A stretch of DNA of 7,574 nt from positions 1-7,574 of the forward strand of contig CAMLLI010000180.1 of assembly GCA_946480685.1 (NCBI GenBank), in the 5' to 3' direction. Numbering within the stretch: the first letter of the stretch is position 1; the number at the start of each line of letters is the position of its first letter. The position numbers and the translations under genes are program-made. This stretch comes from an uncultured Flammeovirgaceae bacterium (GTDB lineage Bacteria; Bacteroidota; Bacteroidia; Cytophagales; Cyclobacteriaceae). Positions 6,117-7,574 of the stretch are shown one piece after another. A model generated the notes under the pieces. It worked only from the letters and a program-made list of their open reading frames with translations. It made no database searches and was not told the DNA's origin.

Positions 6117-6464
6117 TTGAGAATAGAAGTTTTAAAATCGAAAATTCATCGGGCAAAAATCACACAGGCTGAATTGCATTACGTTGGCAGTATTGCTATC
6201 GATGAAGATTTGATGGATGCCGCTAATTTTATTGAGGGCGAGAAGGTGACTGTCGTTAACATTAACAATGGTGAACGCCTCGAAACGTATGTTATAAAAG
6301 GTGCCCGTGGCACCGGCATGATTTGTCTCAACGGACCGGCTGCACGCAAAGCACAGGTTGGTGATATTGTGATCATCATCTCGTATGCATCCATGAAGTT
6401 TGAAAAGGCAAAGAAATTCAAGCCAACAATCATTTTCCCTACTCCGGATAATAAACTACCTTGA
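6117..6464 (+). CDS. panD: Aspartate 1-decarboxylase precursor (pyruvoyl enzyme)
   Basis: PanD decarboxylates aspartate to beta-alanine, the substrate of the neighbouring PanC. The precursor self-cleaves between Gly24 and Ser25, turning Ser25 into the pyruvoyl cofactor; the HYVGS site at 21-25 is intact. Other active-site residues are in their family positions: Lys9, Arg54, Thr57 and Tyr58 (in NGERLETY), and the NG-AAR loop at 72-77 (here NGPAAR). The length is 115 residues, close to the usual size. The start is TTG 6117: an in-frame TAA at 6102-6104 lies four codons upstream, and no ATG or GTG precedes the conserved [10 protein letters not shown] segment, so TTG is effectively forced. The gene is probably cotranscribed with panC. 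No purine-rich ribosome binding site is seen, so a weak start could limit expression (inference). Confidence 0.96.
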   Translation: MRIEVLKSKIHRAKITQAELHYVGSIAIDEDLMDAANFIEGEKVTVVNINNGERLETYVIKGARGTGMICLNGPAARKAQVGDIVIIISYASMKFEKAKKFKPTIIFPTPDNKLP

Positions 6465-6498
6465 GCGCTTAATTTTATTCTAACCAATTTATTTGCTC

Positions 6499-7503
6499 GT
6501 GTCTCCACGCCTCAAGGCCATTCTGCAGTATGCAATAATTTTTGCAATTACATTTCTGTTGATTATGTATTCGCTTCGTGGTTTACAAGGCGAAAACAAG
6601 TGGGACTATCTTAAGGAAACCTGGCAAGCTGCAGATAAAGGATGGCTGCTTGCCATGGCCGGTATAGCCATGCTGAGTCACTTGATTCGTGCGGAGCGCT
6701 GGCGTATGCTCATGGCTCCCGCAGGGCATCAACCTAAACTTTCAAACAGTTTTTATTCACTCATGGTTGGCTATCTCGTTAACCTGGTGATACCGCGCGG
6801 AGGAGAAGTTTCCCGTTGTTATAATCTGTACAAGCTCGATAAAACTCCCGTTGATATGTCGTTTGGAACCGTAGTGGTAGAACGCATCATCGACATGATC
6901 TGCCTGCTCATTCTCATTGCTATTTCTTTTGCCGTTGAATCGGAGAAACTATTTCAGTTCATCAACACATTAACATTCGAGACATCAGACAATCGCAGCG
7001 CACTGAATATAAATATACTGCTATATATAGGTATCGCTGGTATATTGGGCTTAACAGCATTGTTCTATTACCTGCGAAAAAATGAAAAGGTGCGTGGCTT
7101 TCTTTCAAAAACCTGGAAGGGATTCAAGCAGGGATTACTATCCGTTTTTCAGTTGAAGAACAAATGGCTTTTCATTTTATATTCCATCACCATATGGGCG
7201 CTTTACTTTCTTACAAGCTATGCCGTATTGAAAGCATTCCCAACCACCAGTGAATTAGGCTTCGGCGCTGTACTCAGTTTATTCGCTATAGGTTCTATCG
7301 CTATGGCTGCACCGCTTCCGGGAGGCACCGGCTCATATCACGTGTTGGTACCACAAGGGCTCGTGTTTCTTTACAACATTCCGCATACCGAAGCCACTGC
7401 GTTTACATTCATTTTTCACGGATGGCAAACGGCAATCATGATTGTAGGCGGTGCTATATCTTTGATTGTAACATCCTTCCTCGTTCGAAGAAAGCAAGCG
7501 TAA
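6499..7503 (+). CDS. Flippase-like / lysylphosphatidylglycerol-synthase TM-region family membrane protein
   Basis: The 334-residue protein from GTG 6499 is a multi-pass inner-membrane protein (PF03706/UPF0104 type) with about seven to eight hydrophobic segments, for example residues 7-25, 48-60, 126-146, 172-191, 223-245, 255-275 and 302-328. Family landmarks are HLIRAERWRMLM (61-72), NLVIPRGGEVSR (95-106), the ERIID motif (128-132), and PLPGGTGSYH (272-281). It lacks the soluble aminoacyl-transferase domain of MprF, so it is unlikely to make lysyl-phosphatidylglycerol itself; lipid or lipid-linked sugar translocation is the usual guess. An in-frame TAA at 6481-6483 leaves TTG 6493 or GTG 6499 as the start; GTG gives the usual MSPRLK-type beginning. 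It follows panD by 34 nt and is likely in the same transcript, though a functional link to pantothenate is not evident. Confidence 0.88.
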   Translation: MSPRLKAILQYAIIFAITFLLIMYSLRGLQGENKWDYLKETWQAADKGWLLAMAGIAMLSHLIRAERWRMLMAPAGHQPKLSNSFYSLMVGYLVNLVIPRGGEVSRCYNLYKLDKTPVDMSFGTVVVERIIDMICLLILIAISFAVESEKLFQFINTLTFETSDNRSALNINILLYIGIAGILGLTALFYYLRKNEKVRGFLSKTWKGFKQGLLSVFQLKNKWLFILYSITIWALYFLTSYAVLKAFPTTSELGFGAVLSLFAIGSIAMAAPLPGGTGSYHVLVPQGLVFLYNIPHTEATAFTFIFHGWQTAIMIVGGAISLIVTSFLVRRKQA

Positions 7504-7516
7504 GCTATATATACTT

Positions 7517-7574
7517 TTACCGATGAACGGCCACAGCTATTTTAGAATCGGCTGTCCCAAAGTATAGGAACCAT
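7517..7574 (-). CDS. C-terminal end of a minus-strand gene, possibly GH130 glycosidase (runs off the right edge)
   Basis: Reading the minus strand from the window edge in one frame gives the residues WFLYFGTADSKIAVAVHR followed by TAA at 7519-7517. The YFGTADSKIAVAV ending resembles the last blade of GH130 family glycosidases and mannooligosaccharide phosphorylases (LYYGxADSKIxVAV-type), five-bladed propeller enzymes acting on mannosides. Only 18 codons are visible, so the family call is tentative and other propeller glycosidases such as GH43 remain possible. The gene converges on the flippase-like gene, with only 13 bp between the two stop codons. No hairpin terminator lies in that gap. Confidence 0.5.
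   Translation of the reverse strand, partial: WFLYFGTADSKIAVAVHR

Noticed and set aside
7533..7555. ACAGC...GCTGT inverted repeat as a terminator after the flippase gene
   Set aside because: The stem is only 5 bp with a 13-base loop, has no T-tract, and lies inside the coding end of the minus-strand gene.

Overview
The window looks like ordinary chromosomal DNA of a Bacteroidota bacterium, most likely from the Chitinophagaceae or Cytophagales side of the phylum. The signs are a DUF4270 lipoprotein, a half-length glycogen-synthase-like protein and a DUF1573 protein. Promoters match the Bacteroidota consensus (TTG-N20-TAnnTTTG), and ribosome binding sites in the Shine-Dalgarno style are absent. 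I see no insertion sequence, phage, CRISPR, tRNA or rRNA. The genus cannot be fixed from the sequence alone.

Layout. At the left edge, 1-248 (minus) is the N-terminus of a sensor histidine kinase that runs off the window. A 156-bp divergent intergenic region with a perfect palindrome and repeated GTTAACAA words separates it from a small exported DUF1573 protein (405-812, plus). This gene converges on glmS, and a perfect 11-bp-stem bidirectional terminator (830-866) lies between them. The minus strand from 5085 down to 884 is a tight three-gene operon: a GT5-domain-only glycogen-synthase-like gene, a DUF4270 lipoprotein gene overlapping it by 17 nt, and glmS 13 nt further on. Back-to-back promoters lie at about 5124-5182. 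The right-hand operon (plus) is panC (5208-6053), panD (6117-6464) and a flippase-like/LPG-synthase-TM-family membrane protein (6499-7503). At the right edge, 7517-7574 (minus) is the last 18 codons of a converging gene whose ending resembles GH130 glycosidases.

How the genes fit together. PanC and PanD are consecutive-branch enzymes for pantothenate (aspartate to beta-alanine, then condensation with pantoate). GlmS makes glucosamine-6-phosphate, the entry point to UDP-GlcNAc for peptidoglycan and LPS. The genes transcribed with glmS, a secreted lipoprotein and a GT-B half-domain protein, have no proven role. Their close coupling to glmS suggests a cell-envelope or sugar-related role, but that is inference.

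The most unusual item is the GT5-only protein. It stops where the second GT-B domain should begin, and its nucleotide-sugar-binding KTGGL-type motif is degenerate. Most of the window is otherwise conserved housekeeping sequence, and I did not find a clear new defence, mobile or RNA system.
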